From Yinghuangia elevatio (GTDB lineage Bacteria; Actinomycetota; Actinomycetes; Streptomycetales; Streptomycetaceae), in NCBI RefSeq assembly GCF_040649515.1, contig NZ_JBEZFP010000050.1, positions 1-55,010 on the forward strand: a stretch of DNA of 55,010 bases, in the 5' to 3' direction. A program made the translations under genes and the position numbers. Positions within the stretch are counted from its first letter, which is position 1. Each line of letters starts with the position of its first letter. The notes beneath the pieces were generated by a model, which made no database searches, was not told the origin of the DNA, and was given only the letters and a program-made list of their open reading frames with translations. This document shows, in pieces, positions 24,119 through 33,400 of this stretch.

Positions 24119-25054
24119 TCACGCCGCCGCTTCGGCCGGGGTCGGCTTGATCGGCGTGCTGGCGCGGCCGTCGACGCCGACCGGGATGTCGCCGTCGACC
24201 GTGGTGCGGTGCAGGACCCGGGTGACCCGGCCGAAGTCCGAGACCGCGCGGTGCTGCGTCGCCCGGTTGTCCCAGATCGCGACGTCGCCCGCCTGCCACG
24301 ACCAGCGCACCGTGTTCTCGATGCGCGTGACGTGGCCCTGGAGCAGGTCGATCAGCAGCTTGGAGTCCTCGCGCGAGTAGCCCTGGATGCGCTGCACGAA
24401 TCCGCCGAGCAGCAGCGTGCGTTCGCCGGTCACCGGGTGCACGCGGACCACCGGGTGCTCCGTCTCGTACTTCGTCGACGCGAAGACCTCCTGGTACTTC
24501 TTGAACGCCTCGGGGTCCTTGTCGGGCGAGAAGCCCGCGTAGTCGTACACGTTGGTGTGCACCGCCCGCAGGGAGTTCGCCAACTCCTTCAGTTCGGGCG
24601 TGAGTTCGTCGTACGCGGTGGCGGTGTTGGCCCACACGGTGTCGCCGCCGGCCTCCGGGATCTGGATGCCGCGCAGGATCGAGGCGAGCGGGTAGGCGGG
24701 CACGAACGTGACGTCGGTGTGCCACTGGTCCGCGGCGCCGCCGTACTCGCTGGTGATCGGCAGGACGTACTCGCCCTCCAGGTTCACCGTGGGGTGGCCG
24801 ATCGGGGTGCCGAGCAGGCGGGTGAACTCCAGCTGCGTCTCGTCGGTCAGGTGCTCCTGGCCGCGGAAGAACACGACCTTGTGGGCGTGCAGCGCGTCGC
24901 GGATTGCCTGCACGGTGGCTTCGTCGAGGTCGCCGGAGAGGCGGACTCCGCCGATGACGGCGCCGATACGTCCGGCGACCTTCGTGACGGTGACGCCAGT
25001 GGCGGCAGCGGTGGCAGCAGGGGTGGTGGTGGTGTCGAGCGTGGTGGCGGTCAC
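24119..25054 (-). CDS. TauD/TfdA-family Fe(II)/2-oxoglutarate dioxygenase
   Basis: A 311-residue enzyme from GTG 25054, preferred over ATG 25078 because GGAAGGGA lies just before it. The iron ligands are visible: QWHTDVTF (HxD near residue 115) and ATQHRAV (distal His near 270), followed by VTRVLHRTTV whose Arg binds 2-oxoglutarate. GDTVWANTATAYDELTPEL is typical of the sulfonate/alkylsulfate (TauD/AtsK) branch, which releases sulfite or sulfate. The substrate is inferred, not proven. The 5' region holds a TTGACC/CACAAT promoter and a 21-codon leader ORF about 185 bases upstream, suggesting attenuation by sulfur or cysteine supply. Confidence 0.9.
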   Translation of the reverse strand: MTATTLDTTTTPAATAAATGVTVTKVAGRIGAVIGGVRLSGDLDEATVQAIRDALHAHKVVFFRGQEHLTDETQLEFTRLLGTPIGHPTVNLEGEYVLPITSEYGGAADQWHTDVTFVPAYPLASILRGIQIPEAGGDTVWANTATAYDELTPELKELANSLRAVHTNVYDYAGFSPDKDPEAFKKYQEVFASTKYETEHPVVRVHPVTGERTLLLGGFVQRIQGYSREDSKLLIDLLQGHVTRIENTVRWSWQAGDVAIWDNRATQHRAVSDFGRVTRVLHRTTVDGDIPVGVDGRASTPIKPTPAEAAA

Positions 25055-25238
25055 GAGGATTCCCTTCCAACGGGTCACATGGCATGGCGGACAGGCATGG
25101 ATCAGGCGGCTCAGGCGAGACGGAAGCCGGCGTCCGCGAACGGCGTACGGGGTGGCGTACGGGATCGGGACACACGGCAGCGCGCGACCGCCGCGCCATG
25201 GGCGCGGGAAGGCGTACGGCAGGGGCGGCGCGCGTCGG

Positions 25239-25304
25239 TCAGCGACAGTGCGCGCCGGGAGGCACAGGCAGATGGGAGATGCGGTGGCGGATCAGCGCGC
25301 GCAT
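25239..25304 (-). CDS. candidate leader peptide ahead of dioxygenase
   Basis: A 21-codon ORF: ATG 25304, stop 25239-25241, with GAGGGGAG five bases upstream. The peptide starts MRALIRHRISH and ends GAHCR, placing a Cys codon second from the stop. It sits between a promoter (25359-25387) and the TauD-type gene, the usual place of cysteine-responsive leader ORFs in actinobacteria. It does not show the HIDL core seen at 1981-2088, so the assignment rests on position, ribosome binding site and the terminal Cys. Confidence 0.45.
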   Translation of the reverse strand: MRALIRHRISHLPVPPGAHCR

Positions 25305-25358
25305 CGATGCTCCCCTCAGGCCCGGCAAGACCGCGGGCATGGGGCCCGCGTCACGTCG

Positions 25359-25387
25359 ATTGTGGGCGAGATAGGTGCACTGGTCAA
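25359..25387 (-). promoter_or_regulatory. predicted promoter of leader/dioxygenase unit
   Basis: On the minus strand TTGACC (25387-25382), 17 bases and CACAAT (25364-25359). The predicted start is near 25352, giving a 5' leader of about 300 bases before GTG 25054. Confidence 0.55.
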
Positions 25388-25509
25388 CTATTAACGGATA
25401 GACATACCGCGACACACCCGTTTGAGTGTTGCTATTTCTGATGAAGCATGACATTCGCGTCTTACTGTGAGGGTCCATCAGATTTCTGACCCTCCGGACG
25501 AGGTGAGTC

Positions 25510-26823
25510 GTGCGCTCCGCTCGTGGTGCAGCCCTGCTCGTCGTCGTCGCGGTCCTGGCCGCCGTGGGATTCGTGTTCCTGGCCAAGGACAGCGACGACA
25601 AGAGCGCCAAGAACGACAGTTCCAAGGCCCCGGCCGCGGGCAAGGACGACAAGTCCGTGCAGGCCGCCCCGCCGCCCGCCGGCGCCGTGACCCTGATCGG
25701 CGACGGTTCGACGTCCAGCACCGGCGTGCAGCCGAACCGCATGCCGATCGAGAAGCTCAAGCCCGGTGAGACTCCCCCGCAGTTCGTGGTCTTCTCGTGG
25801 GACGGCGTGGGCGAGGACAACCAGAAGCTCTTCTCGCACTTCCGCAAGGTCGCGCAGGAGTCCAACGCGACGATGACGCTGTTCCTCAGCGGCATCTACG
25901 TGCTCCCGGCCAGCCAGCGGGCGCAGTACCAGGGCCCGAACAAGGCCGTCGGCCAGAGCGACATCGGCTTCCTCGACGCCAACGAGGTGCGCGACACGAT
26001 CGAGCAGCTCGGCCTCGCCTGGAAGGACGGGCACGAGGTCGGCACGCACTTCAACGGCCACTTCTGCGGCCCGACGGGCGGCGGCTCGTGGTCGGCCGCC
26101 GACTGGGTGAAGGAGACCGAGCAGGCGCTGAAGTTCGTCCAGACGTGGCGCACCACCACCGGCATCACCGACCTCCCCGCACTGCCCTTCGACTACAAGA
26201 AGGAGCTGGTCGGCGGGCGGGCGCCGTGCCTGGAGGGCCAGAAGGCGCTGCTGGAGGCTGCGCCGCAGCTCGGCTTCCGGTACGACTCCAGCGGGCCGGG
26301 CGGACGCCAGATCTGGCCCGCGAAGGCGAACGGCATCTGGGACATGCCGCTGCAGTCGATCCCGTTCCCCGGACACAAGTTCGAGGTCCTGTCGATGGAC
26401 TACAACGTCATGATGAACCAGTCGCGGACGGTCAAGGGCGACCCGTCGAACCACGCGGCGTGGGAGAAGCAGGCGTACGAGAGCTTCATGTCGGGCTTCA
26501 ACCGCGCCTACAGCTCGAACCGGGCGCCGCTGATCATCGGCAACCACTTCGAGAGCTGGAACGGCGGCATCTACATGAAGGCCGTCGAGCGGACGATGCG
26601 CGACGCATGCGCCAAGGAAGGCGTGCGCTGCGTGTCGTTCAAGCAGCTCGCGGACTGGCTCGACGCGCAGGACCCGGCGGTCCTCGCCAAGCTCCAGAAG
26701 CTGAACGTGTCGGAGAAGCCCGACTGGGCGACCTTCCTGACGCCGGCCGCGCCTGCCGCGCCCCCCGCGGTCCCCGCGCAGCCGGTGCCGGCCGTACCGG
26801 CCGCGGTGAAGCCCGGCACCTGA
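25510..26823 (+). CDS. membrane-anchored polysaccharide-deacetylase-like protein
   Basis: A 437-residue protein from GTG 25510, with AGGTGAG just upstream. Residues about 3-25 are a single hydrophobic segment after two Arg (ALLVVVAVLAAVGFVFLA), a signal anchor, followed by a Lys/Asp/Ala linker. The catalytic region resembles a NodB-type fold: FVVFSWDGVGED near 95 (catalytic and metal Asp), GHEVGTHFNGHFCG near 178 (HxxxH-type metal ligands) and LIIGNHFESWNGG near 340. The C-terminus is a Pro/Ala/Val tail. It probably acts outside the membrane on a cell-envelope polysaccharide. The assignment to deacetylase rests on motif order; the substrate is unknown. Monocistronic, with a terminator after it. 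Confidence 0.75.
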   Translation: MRSARGAALLVVVAVLAAVGFVFLAKDSDDKSAKNDSSKAPAAGKDDKSVQAAPPPAGAVTLIGDGSTSSTGVQPNRMPIEKLKPGETPPQFVVFSWDGVGEDNQKLFSHFRKVAQESNATMTLFLSGIYVLPASQRAQYQGPNKAVGQSDIGFLDANEVRDTIEQLGLAWKDGHEVGTHFNGHFCGPTGGGSWSAADWVKETEQALKFVQTWRTTTGITDLPALPFDYKKELVGGRAPCLEGQKALLEAAPQLGFRYDSSGPGGRQIWPAKANGIWDMPLQSIPFPGHKFEVLSMDYNVMMNQSRTVKGDPSNHAAWEKQAYESFMSGFNRAYSSNRAPLIIGNHFESWNGGIYMKAVERTMRDACAKEGVRCVSFKQLADWLDAQDPAVLAKLQKLNVSEKPDWATFLTPAAPAAPPAVPAQPVPAVPAAVKPGT

Positions 26824-26835
26824 GCCATCACCCGT

Positions 26836-26879
26836 ACGAGGGGTGCCCCGGCGTCGACCACCGCCGAGGCACCCCTCGT
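26836..26879. terminator. bidirectional terminator hairpin
   Basis: A perfect 12-bp stem ACGAGGGGTGCC (26836-26847) with GGCACCCCTCGT (26868-26879) and a 20-base loop that can pair further. It lies between the convergent deacetylase-like and SDR genes. Confidence 0.75.
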
Positions 26880-26920
26880 CCGCGTTCCGGGCGCGGGGGG
26901 CGTCCGGCGTGGGACCGCAA

Positions 26921-27883
26921 TCAGCGGCGGAAATAGGAGAGTTCGTCGAAGGAGTCGGTCGGCACGGCCAGGCCGCCGGTGTCCATGACCGTCTCGAAGC
27001 CGTCGAGAAGCGCCCGCATCGGCGCCTCGGCCGCCTCACCGTCGGCCCTGTGCAGCCCCGGCGTGACCCCGAGCACGACGCGTGCCACACGTCCCGCCCC
27101 CACACTGAACAACTCACCGGTGCACGGCGCGAGTTCGTGGGCCAGCAGCCCGACGCACGCGGCCGTCTGCCCGGCGCGGAAGGCGGCCCGGAACGGCGAC
27201 GCGCCCTCGGGGCCGAACTTGGCGTCGTAGACCTGCTCGAAGCCCGATGCCGTCATACGCGTCCAGGCCACCGGGAGAACGGCGTTGACCTTGATGCCGT
27301 CCGGGGCGCCCTCGATGCCGAGTACCCGGGTGAAGCCGATGATCCCGGATTTGGCGGTGGCGTACGGCAGCACGAACGGCATGCCGAACACCGACCCCGA
27401 GCACGTGTTGACCACGCGCCCGTACCCGGCAGCGCGCATGTGCCGCCAGGCAGGGCCGGTGACATGGAACGCTCCGTCGAGGTGCGTCCCGAGGACCCTG
27501 CGGTACTCCTCCTCGCCCAGCGTGTCGACACCCGCCCCGCTCGGCGCCACACCGGCGTTGTTGACGACGATGTCGATGCGTCCCCAGGTGTCGAGGGCCG
27601 TCGCGACGATCGCCTCGCCGCCCTCGCGGGTGGCAACCGTGTCGGTGTTCGCGACCGCCTCACCGCCCGCCGCGACGATCTCCGCGACCACCTCGCGCGC
27701 CGGTGAGCCCACGTCGCCGTCGCCCGCGTCCGCGCCCTCGCGCGCGCCCCGGATGTCGCCGCCGATGTCGTTGACGACGACGCGGGCACCGTGCCGGGCG
27801 AGGTGCAGCGCGTACGCCCGACCGAGCCCGCCGCCTGCCCCCGTCACGACCGCGACCCGTCCGTCGAAAGCCAATTCGTCCAT
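26921..27883 (-). CDS. short-chain dehydrogenase/reductase, HSD17B4-like
   Basis: A 320-residue SDR from ATG 27883, with GGAGGGAG six bases upstream. The cofactor site is VVTGAGGGLGRAYALHLA (TGxxxGxG, residues about 12-20), then VVVNDIGGD, typical of the peroxisomal multifunctional-enzyme (3-hydroxyacyl-CoA dehydrogenase) branch, and NNAGV. The catalytic set is SGSVFG, YATAK (Tyr/Lys). A C-terminal extension of about 60 residues exceeds the classical 250-residue SDR. It probably oxidises a 3-hydroxyacyl-CoA or steroid alcohol; the substrate is inferred. Divergent from a second SDR across an 82-base region with a CAGGTACCTG palindrome. Confidence 0.88.
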   Translation of the reverse strand: MDELAFDGRVAVVTGAGGGLGRAYALHLARHGARVVVNDIGGDIRGAREGADAGDGDVGSPAREVVAEIVAAGGEAVANTDTVATREGGEAIVATALDTWGRIDIVVNNAGVAPSGAGVDTLGEEEYRRVLGTHLDGAFHVTGPAWRHMRAAGYGRVVNTCSGSVFGMPFVLPYATAKSGIIGFTRVLGIEGAPDGIKVNAVLPVAWTRMTASGFEQVYDAKFGPEGASPFRAAFRAGQTAACVGLLAHELAPCTGELFSVGAGRVARVVLGVTPGLHRADGEAAEAPMRALLDGFETVMDTGGLAVPTDSFDELSYFRR

Positions 27884-27920
27884 GCCCTGCTCCCTCCGTT
27901 CCCCAAATACTTGACCAAAG

Positions 27921-27957
27921 CAGGTACCTGGACACCGCAAGAGGCCGCGCCTAGCAT
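27921..27957. promoter_or_regulatory. palindrome and leaderless promoter between divergent SDR genes
   Basis: CAGGTACCTG (27921-27930) is a perfect 10-bp palindrome. Overlapping it, TGGACA (27929-27934), 17 bases and TAGCAT (27952-27957) form a plus-strand promoter whose start point falls about at ATG 27966, so the downstream mRNA is probably leaderless. The palindrome would let a repressor control both directions. Confidence 0.55.
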
Positions 27958-27965
27958 CGACCGTC

Positions 27966-28823
27966 ATGACCGACCCGGCCGACCACCGCCCCGCTCCGGC
28001 GCCACCGTCCTTCCACGGCCGGGCGGTTCTCGTCACGGGGGCGTCGCGCGGCATCGGCTTCGCGACCGCCGAGGCGTTCCTGCGGGCCGGTGCGGACGTC
28101 TGCCTCACCGCCCGCAAGCAGCACGAACTCGACGAGGCGCTCGCCCACCTGGACGGGATCGGCGCACCCGGCCGGGCCGTCGCGTACGCGGGCTCCGCCG
28201 GCGAACCGGAGCAGGTCGACGCCGCGGTCGCGTACGCCGTCGCCGCGTTCGGCCGGGTCGACGTCCTGGTCAACAACGCCGCGACCAATCCGGCGTTCGG
28301 CCCGCTGATGGACGTCTCGCTCGGCGCGTGGCGCAAGACCTTCCAGGTCAACCTCGACGGCCCACTGCTCTTCGCGCAGGCGGTGTGGCGGGCGTGGATG
28401 CGCGACAACGGCGGCGTCATCCTGAACATCAGCACCGAGGGGACGTACGGCGTCGCCCCGATGATCGGCGCGTACGAGATCAGCAAGGCGGCACTCGCCC
28501 ACTTCACGCGGCAGCTCGCCGGCGAACTCGCTCCGGGCGTACGCGTCAACTCGCTCTCCCCCGGCCTGGTCAAGACCCGTATGGCGCGGGCCATCTGGGA
28601 ACCCGACGAGGCGAAGGCCTCCGCCGGGATCCCCCTGGGCCGCATCGGTATGCCCGACGACATCGCGGGCGCGGCCCTGTGGCTCGCGTCCGACGCCGCC
28701 GCGTGGATCACCGGCGCCGACCTGATCATCGACGGCGGGTCCCGGGTACGCGCCGCCGCCGCGAAGCCCGCCGGCGGATCCCGCGACGGCGTCGCCGACA
28801 ACCTCCGCGGAGCCGCCACATGA
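27966..28823 (+). CDS. short-chain dehydrogenase/reductase (FabG-like)
   Basis: A 285-residue classical SDR: VLVTGASRGIGFATAEAFL (TGxxxGIG), NNAA near residue 99, ISTEGTYG (catalytic Ser/Thr region), YEISK (Tyr/Lys) and SPGLVKTRMA. There is no Shine-Dalgarno sequence before ATG 27966, and the TAGCAT -10 box ends eight bases upstream, so translation is probably leaderless. The last 30 residues are an Ala/Gly-rich extension. Its stop overlaps the next start (ATGA at 28820), coupling it to the APH-family kinase, a pairing seen in acyl-CoA and alcohol catabolic clusters. Likely NAD(P)-dependent oxidation of a hydroxy compound. Confidence 0.9.
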   Translation: MTDPADHRPAPAPPSFHGRAVLVTGASRGIGFATAEAFLRAGADVCLTARKQHELDEALAHLDGIGAPGRAVAYAGSAGEPEQVDAAVAYAVAAFGRVDVLVNNAATNPAFGPLMDVSLGAWRKTFQVNLDGPLLFAQAVWRAWMRDNGGVILNISTEGTYGVAPMIGAYEISKAALAHFTRQLAGELAPGVRVNSLSPGLVKTRMARAIWEPDEAKASAGIPLGRIGMPDDIAGAALWLASDAAAWITGADLIIDGGSRVRAAAAKPAGGSRDGVADNLRGAAT

Positions 28824-29851
28824 CCGCCACCCCCGCCGCGCCGCTCCTCGACCCCGCCCGCCTGGGCACCTGGCTCGACGGCCTCGGCCTCGCCCCGGGC
28901 GAGCCGGTCGAGCACTCCGCGCTGTCCGGCGGCAAGTCCAACGCCATGTTCCAGATCCGGCGCGGCGAACACGCCTGGGTGCTGCGCCGCCCCGCCGGCG
29001 TCGCCCTCGACCGCGCCGAGGACGGCCTGCGCCGCGAGTTCCGCATCTTGACCGCCCTCGCGGACACCCCTGTCCCGCACCCGCGCGCGGTCGCCTTCTG
29101 CGACGACCGCGGCGTCCTCGGCAGCGCCTTCTACCTCATGGCCCGCGTCGAGGGCTTCGCCCCGTTCCCCGAGGCCATCCCCGCGTCCTTCGGCACCGCC
29201 GGCACTCCCGGCACCCCTGCCGGCACCCCTCCCGGCTCATCCCCCGGCCGCGAGATCGGCCTCGCCATGGCCGACACTCTCGCCGACCTGCACGCGCTCG
29301 ACCCCCAGGCCGTCGGCCTCGGCGACCTCGGCCGCCCCGACGGCTTCCACGAACGCCAGGTCGGCCGCTGGATGAAGCAGTTGTCCGGCTACCCGGAGCA
29401 GGGCACGCTGCCCGGCGTCGAGGTCGTCACCTCGTGGCTGGGGAAGAACCTCCCGCCCGCGTTCACCCCCGTACTCATGCACGGCGACTACCACTTCGGC
29501 AACGTCCTGCTCGCCCCCGACCCCCCGCCGCGCGTCACCGCGATCGTCGACTGGGAGACCGCCACCATCGGCGACCCGCTCCTCGACCTCGCCGGGTTCC
29601 TCCGCATCTGGTTCGAGACCGGCCCCGCGGAGGGGAGCTCCTGGGACGAGATGGCCGCCCGCTACGCGACCCGCGCCGGCCGCGAACTCCCGGATCTCAC
29701 CTACTACATCACCCTCTCGCGCTTCCGCCTCGCGGTCCTCCTCGAAGGCATCCACCAACGCGCCAAGTCCGACCCCACCCGCACCCCCCAACCGGGAATC
29801 GGCACCTACGCCCGCCGCCTCATCACCGACGCCGTGAAGTCACTCCGCTAA
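28820..29851 (+). CDS. APH-family phosphotransferase (ACAD10/11 N-terminal-like)
   Basis: A 343-residue protein from ATG 28820, overlapping the SDR stop by four bases. Kinase-fold motifs are LSGGKSNAMFQIRRGEHAWVL (split; nucleotide loop), VLRRP, the catalytic loop LMHGDYHFGNVLL (HGDxxxxN near residue 218) and IVDWETATIGDPLLDLA (metal-binding D-W-E). It resembles the kinase-like proteins fused to or next to acyl-CoA dehydrogenases (ACAD10/11), which phosphorylate 4-hydroxyacyl-CoAs during fatty-acid breakdown. With two SDRs beside it, a hydroxy-fatty-acid or related pathway is plausible. Not likely a resistance enzyme in this context. A Gly/Thr/Pro-rich insert lies near residues 115-130. Confidence 0.88.
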   Translation: MTATPAAPLLDPARLGTWLDGLGLAPGEPVEHSALSGGKSNAMFQIRRGEHAWVLRRPAGVALDRAEDGLRREFRILTALADTPVPHPRAVAFCDDRGVLGSAFYLMARVEGFAPFPEAIPASFGTAGTPGTPAGTPPGSSPGREIGLAMADTLADLHALDPQAVGLGDLGRPDGFHERQVGRWMKQLSGYPEQGTLPGVEVVTSWLGKNLPPAFTPVLMHGDYHFGNVLLAPDPPPRVTAIVDWETATIGDPLLDLAGFLRIWFETGPAEGSSWDEMAARYATRAGRELPDLTYYITLSRFRLAVLLEGIHQRAKSDPTRTPQPGIGTYARRLITDAVKSLR

Positions 29852-29899
29852 GCCGCGACCCACCCGTGGGCCAACATGGCCGTCGGTCGCACTTCGCCC

Positions 29900-30427
29900 T
29901 CACTGAACCCGTCCATAGCTTGCCGACACCGGCCCCTCCGGCCAGTCCGGCCACGGGCTGCTGTCGCCCAGCGTGCTCAGGAACTCCGCAACGCCGCATG
30001 GGTGCCGGGTCCACGTGCTCCCCTTGTGGCGTGACACCACCACGGTCCAGGACTCGGGATCGCCGACCGCCAGCCAGTAGCAGTAGTCGCCGTTGGTGGT
30101 GTTTCCCCAGAGCAGGACACCATTCCTGTCCGGGAAGGCAGGATAGGGGAATTCGTCGGCGAAATCCTCATCCGACCGCATGTCCGCCAACCATGCGGAA
30201 TTCGACTGGTTCGCTTCGACTGGACGCAGGGACCATGACTTGCTGTCGGGATCCAGCAACCTGATGAAATCGTCGACAACCAGCCTGGGATACGTTTCCA
30301 GAATCTCCTTGTAGTCCGACGGAAGTCGCGTGCCCAGGGCCGACTCCAATTCGACCCAGGCCACCTCGCGGCGGGCTCCCGAATCCAGGGACAGCGCCTC
30401 ACGGAGACGGGCAAGACTTCTTGACAT
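29900..30427 (-). CDS. SMI1/KNR4-family immunity protein
   Basis: A 175-residue protein from ATG 30427. Sequence landmarks fit the SMI1/KNR4 (SUKH) superfamily: WVELESALGTRLPSDYKEIL near residue 25-45, then DDFIRLL, PDRNGVLLWGNTTNGDYCYW (split) and WTVVVSRHK. SUKH proteins are common immunity proteins of polymorphic toxins. The start lies inside the last codons of the giant RHS toxin gene (29-base overlap), preceded by GGGTGAGGG, so antitoxin is made in step with toxin. It presumably binds and blocks the C-terminal nuclease. GC is clearly lower than in flanking genes, with rarer codons such as AAT, AGA and TCA, in keeping with acquisition together with the toxin tip. Confidence 0.85.
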   Translation of the reverse strand: MSRSLARLREALSLDSGARREVAWVELESALGTRLPSDYKEILETYPRLVVDDFIRLLDPDSKSWSLRPVEANQSNSAWLADMRSDEDFADEFPYPAFPDRNGVLLWGNTTNGDYCYWLAVGDPESWTVVVSRHKGSTWTRHPCGVAEFLSTLGDSSPWPDWPEGPVSASYGRVQ

Positions 30428-33400
30428 AATCCCTCACCCCGGCATTCTTCGGATCAGCGTTTGTACCACCCCAGTGCGGAAGAATCACACTACAGTACGG
30501 GGCCGTAACCGCGCCGGTCTGGCGATCCACCATGAAGACCTGCATCGTCAAGTAGGAGACGGTTTTTTCACCGCGCTCCACATAGAGCGGTGTGACCACG
30601 TAGAGCACCGCACTCTGCGACTTGTTGATCTTCCGGGAAGTCCGCCCTTCGACCGTCTTCATCCACGAATTGTTCATCGTGTCGTGATAGCAGGTGAACA
30701 AATTCCGCTCGTCTTTCCCGGTGCCACCCAGCGTGCTGGCGTGGGAGTGACAGCGCGCGTAAGGGTGATCCGTGGCCCACTCGCCGTTCGGTCCGGTCGG
30801 CCAACCCGGGGGATGAATCGACTTGCTCGCCTCCTTTCGGTCGCCCCCTGTGTCGCCGGGGCAAATGATCGAGGTCGATCCCTGGTATACGCGACCTTCC
30901 GCAACCCAGTCGTACTTGTAGTCGAGGTACTTGAATCTGGATTCCTGAGACGCGGCGCAAATGTCGCGTCCGCCCTGAGTTCCCGTACCTGACCCCGGTG
31001 CCGACGCGTCGTACTGGAGCCCGGCGACCATCTGGTCCACGACGGCCTGTGCTTCGTCGTCGTCCATCAAGTCGTCGACGATCTCCTCGGGCGGCGTGTA
31101 GGGCTCGCTGGCGACCACTACGTCGGCGACGGACTGGAGGATCGCGCCTACCTGGAGGCCGGCTCGGATCATCGCGGCCACTGCTGCGGCCTGGTCCACC
31201 ACCGCGGTTGCCGGGGTCGGCGGGCGGTTGGTGGGGGCGGTGGGGCGGTGCGGGGGCTTGGGCTTGACGGGGGGCTTGGGCTTGGTCGGGGGCCGACCGC
31301 TCGGGTTCTTCGGCGGCCTGGACGGACCCCGCGGGCCGGACGGGCCGGGCGGCGCGGTCGGGGTGGTGTAGGAGACGAGCGGAGGTGTCGGGAAGACGCA
31401 CCAGTAGCAACTGTTGGCGACTCCGGCGGCGTACGCCATGTCTGCGTCACCGCTGTACTGCGGGGATTGCCCGCCGCCGCTGCCGCCGCTGGGCCCGTCG
31501 CCACTGCACGCGCCCGTGTAGTGGTCGACGACCTCCCAGCCGACGTCCCACGCGACGGTTGCGATCAACCCCCAGGCTCCGCCGCGACGGGACACGGTCT
31601 TCACGGTCTTGGTGGTCCGGCTCTTGGTCCACGCCGGGACGCAGTGGCCCGTCGGGTCGGTGTTGCCGAGCGGATCGGCGTTGGCGTACCCGTATCGGTT
31701 GGCGTTGCCCGAGGGGCTCGGGTCGAGGGTCCAGGTGTCGCGGCTGCCGAAGCCGCCGGTTTCCGGGTCGTACCAGCGGGAGGCCATGTTGACCTGTCCG
31801 GTGTCCGGGTCGGTGTAGCCGCCCTGGTAGCCGAGACTTCCGTTGGCGCCGGCCTGTGCGGTCACCTTGCCGAAGGGGTCGTAGGACTTCGATCCCGCGA
31901 CGGCGACGGAGTCGTCCGGGGTGGTGGCCAGTCCGGCCACGACGTCGCCGTGCTGGTCGGCGATGGTGAGTTCCACCGAACCGCCGTTGGCCGGGTCGCC
32001 GTTACGGGCGGAGAGCAGGGCGCCGTCCGGGTCCCTGGCGAACCTCGAATCCCCGGCCTTGACCAGGTTGTTCGTGGCGCCGTCGTAGCTGTAGTCGCCG
32101 TCACCGTCACGCTTGGCCACGCGTCCGAGGGCGTCGTACTCGTAGGTCGTGTTGCCGTCTTCGAGCAGTTGCTCGAACGCGTCGTACTTCGAGGTGAAGA
32201 CGAGTCCCGGCACGGCGGTCGTGGCGCGCGTGCCCCGCGGGCTGTAGGTGTACGACGTCGTACCCGCCGTCAGGAGGCGGTTACGTTCGTCGTACGTGGC
32301 CGTAGTGGCTCCCGCCTTGGTGCGGTTCCCCGACGCGTCCCACTCGTAGGCCGTGGTGTTCGTGCCGTCGTTGTGGCTGGTCAGGCGACCGGCCAGGTCG
32401 TAGGTGTAGGTGTTCGCGGACGCCCCCGCCACACCCGTCGTGGTCTTGCTCGTCATCCGGCCGTCGGCGTCGTACTCGTAGCCGATCGACAACTGCTCGA
32501 CACCGTCCTGGTTCTCGATGCTGTCGCCGACCAACCGCCCGAGATCGTCGTAGCTGTAGTAACGGCTCCCCTTCGGCCACTCGTCCTGCGCGGTTCCGAG
32601 GGGGGAGGTCGTCTCGTAGTCCTCACCCCCGAGACGACCGGCTTGGTTGTACCAGTAGCTGAACATCGTGGCGCTCTGCGGGTCTTGGGCCCAGGACAGC
32701 CGACCGTTGCCGTCGTACCCGAACCTGCGCGTCCCCGCCTCGTCCGTCCGCTCGACGAGTTCGTCTTCGGCGTTCCAGACGTGCTCGGCGTCGCCGCCCG
32801 GGCCCTCCGCGGTCAGCATCAGGCCGCGGTCGTTGTACGTGTACGTGTCCGTGCGCGCCAACAATGGGGCCTCCGACGTCGCCGTGAGGCGACGACCAGA
32901 CACGTCGTACGTGAACGACCTTGTCCTGGTGCCGGCTTCAGCGCCCGAGCCGGACTGGCTGAGGATGAGCCCGAGCGGGTTGTACGCCATGTCGGTGCGC
33001 ACACCGCCGGGGGCGAGTTGCGTCACGACCTGCCCGGCACTGTCGTAGACCGACGTCCAGGTGCGGTCGGCGGGGTTCGGGTGTGCGGTGGTGGAGGGTT
33101 CGACGGTGGACTCGCTCAACCCCCAGCTGTTGTAGGTGTAGACGGTGGCGTTGCCGCGGCCGTCGACGAAGCGGGTGCGGTTGCCCGCCGCGTCGTACTC
33201 GAACGCTGTGGTGATGGACTCGGTCGCGGACACCTTCTCGACCTGCGTGGTGAGTCGGCCGCCGCGGTCGTAGGTGTACGACGTCTGTCCGCCCGCGGGT
33301 GTGTCGACCCGGGTGACCTTGCCGTCGTGGTCGAACTTCTGCGAGGTGGTCCTGATGACCCCGCCGTAGTGGTCGTAGTTGTCCACCGCGTCGACGCGAC

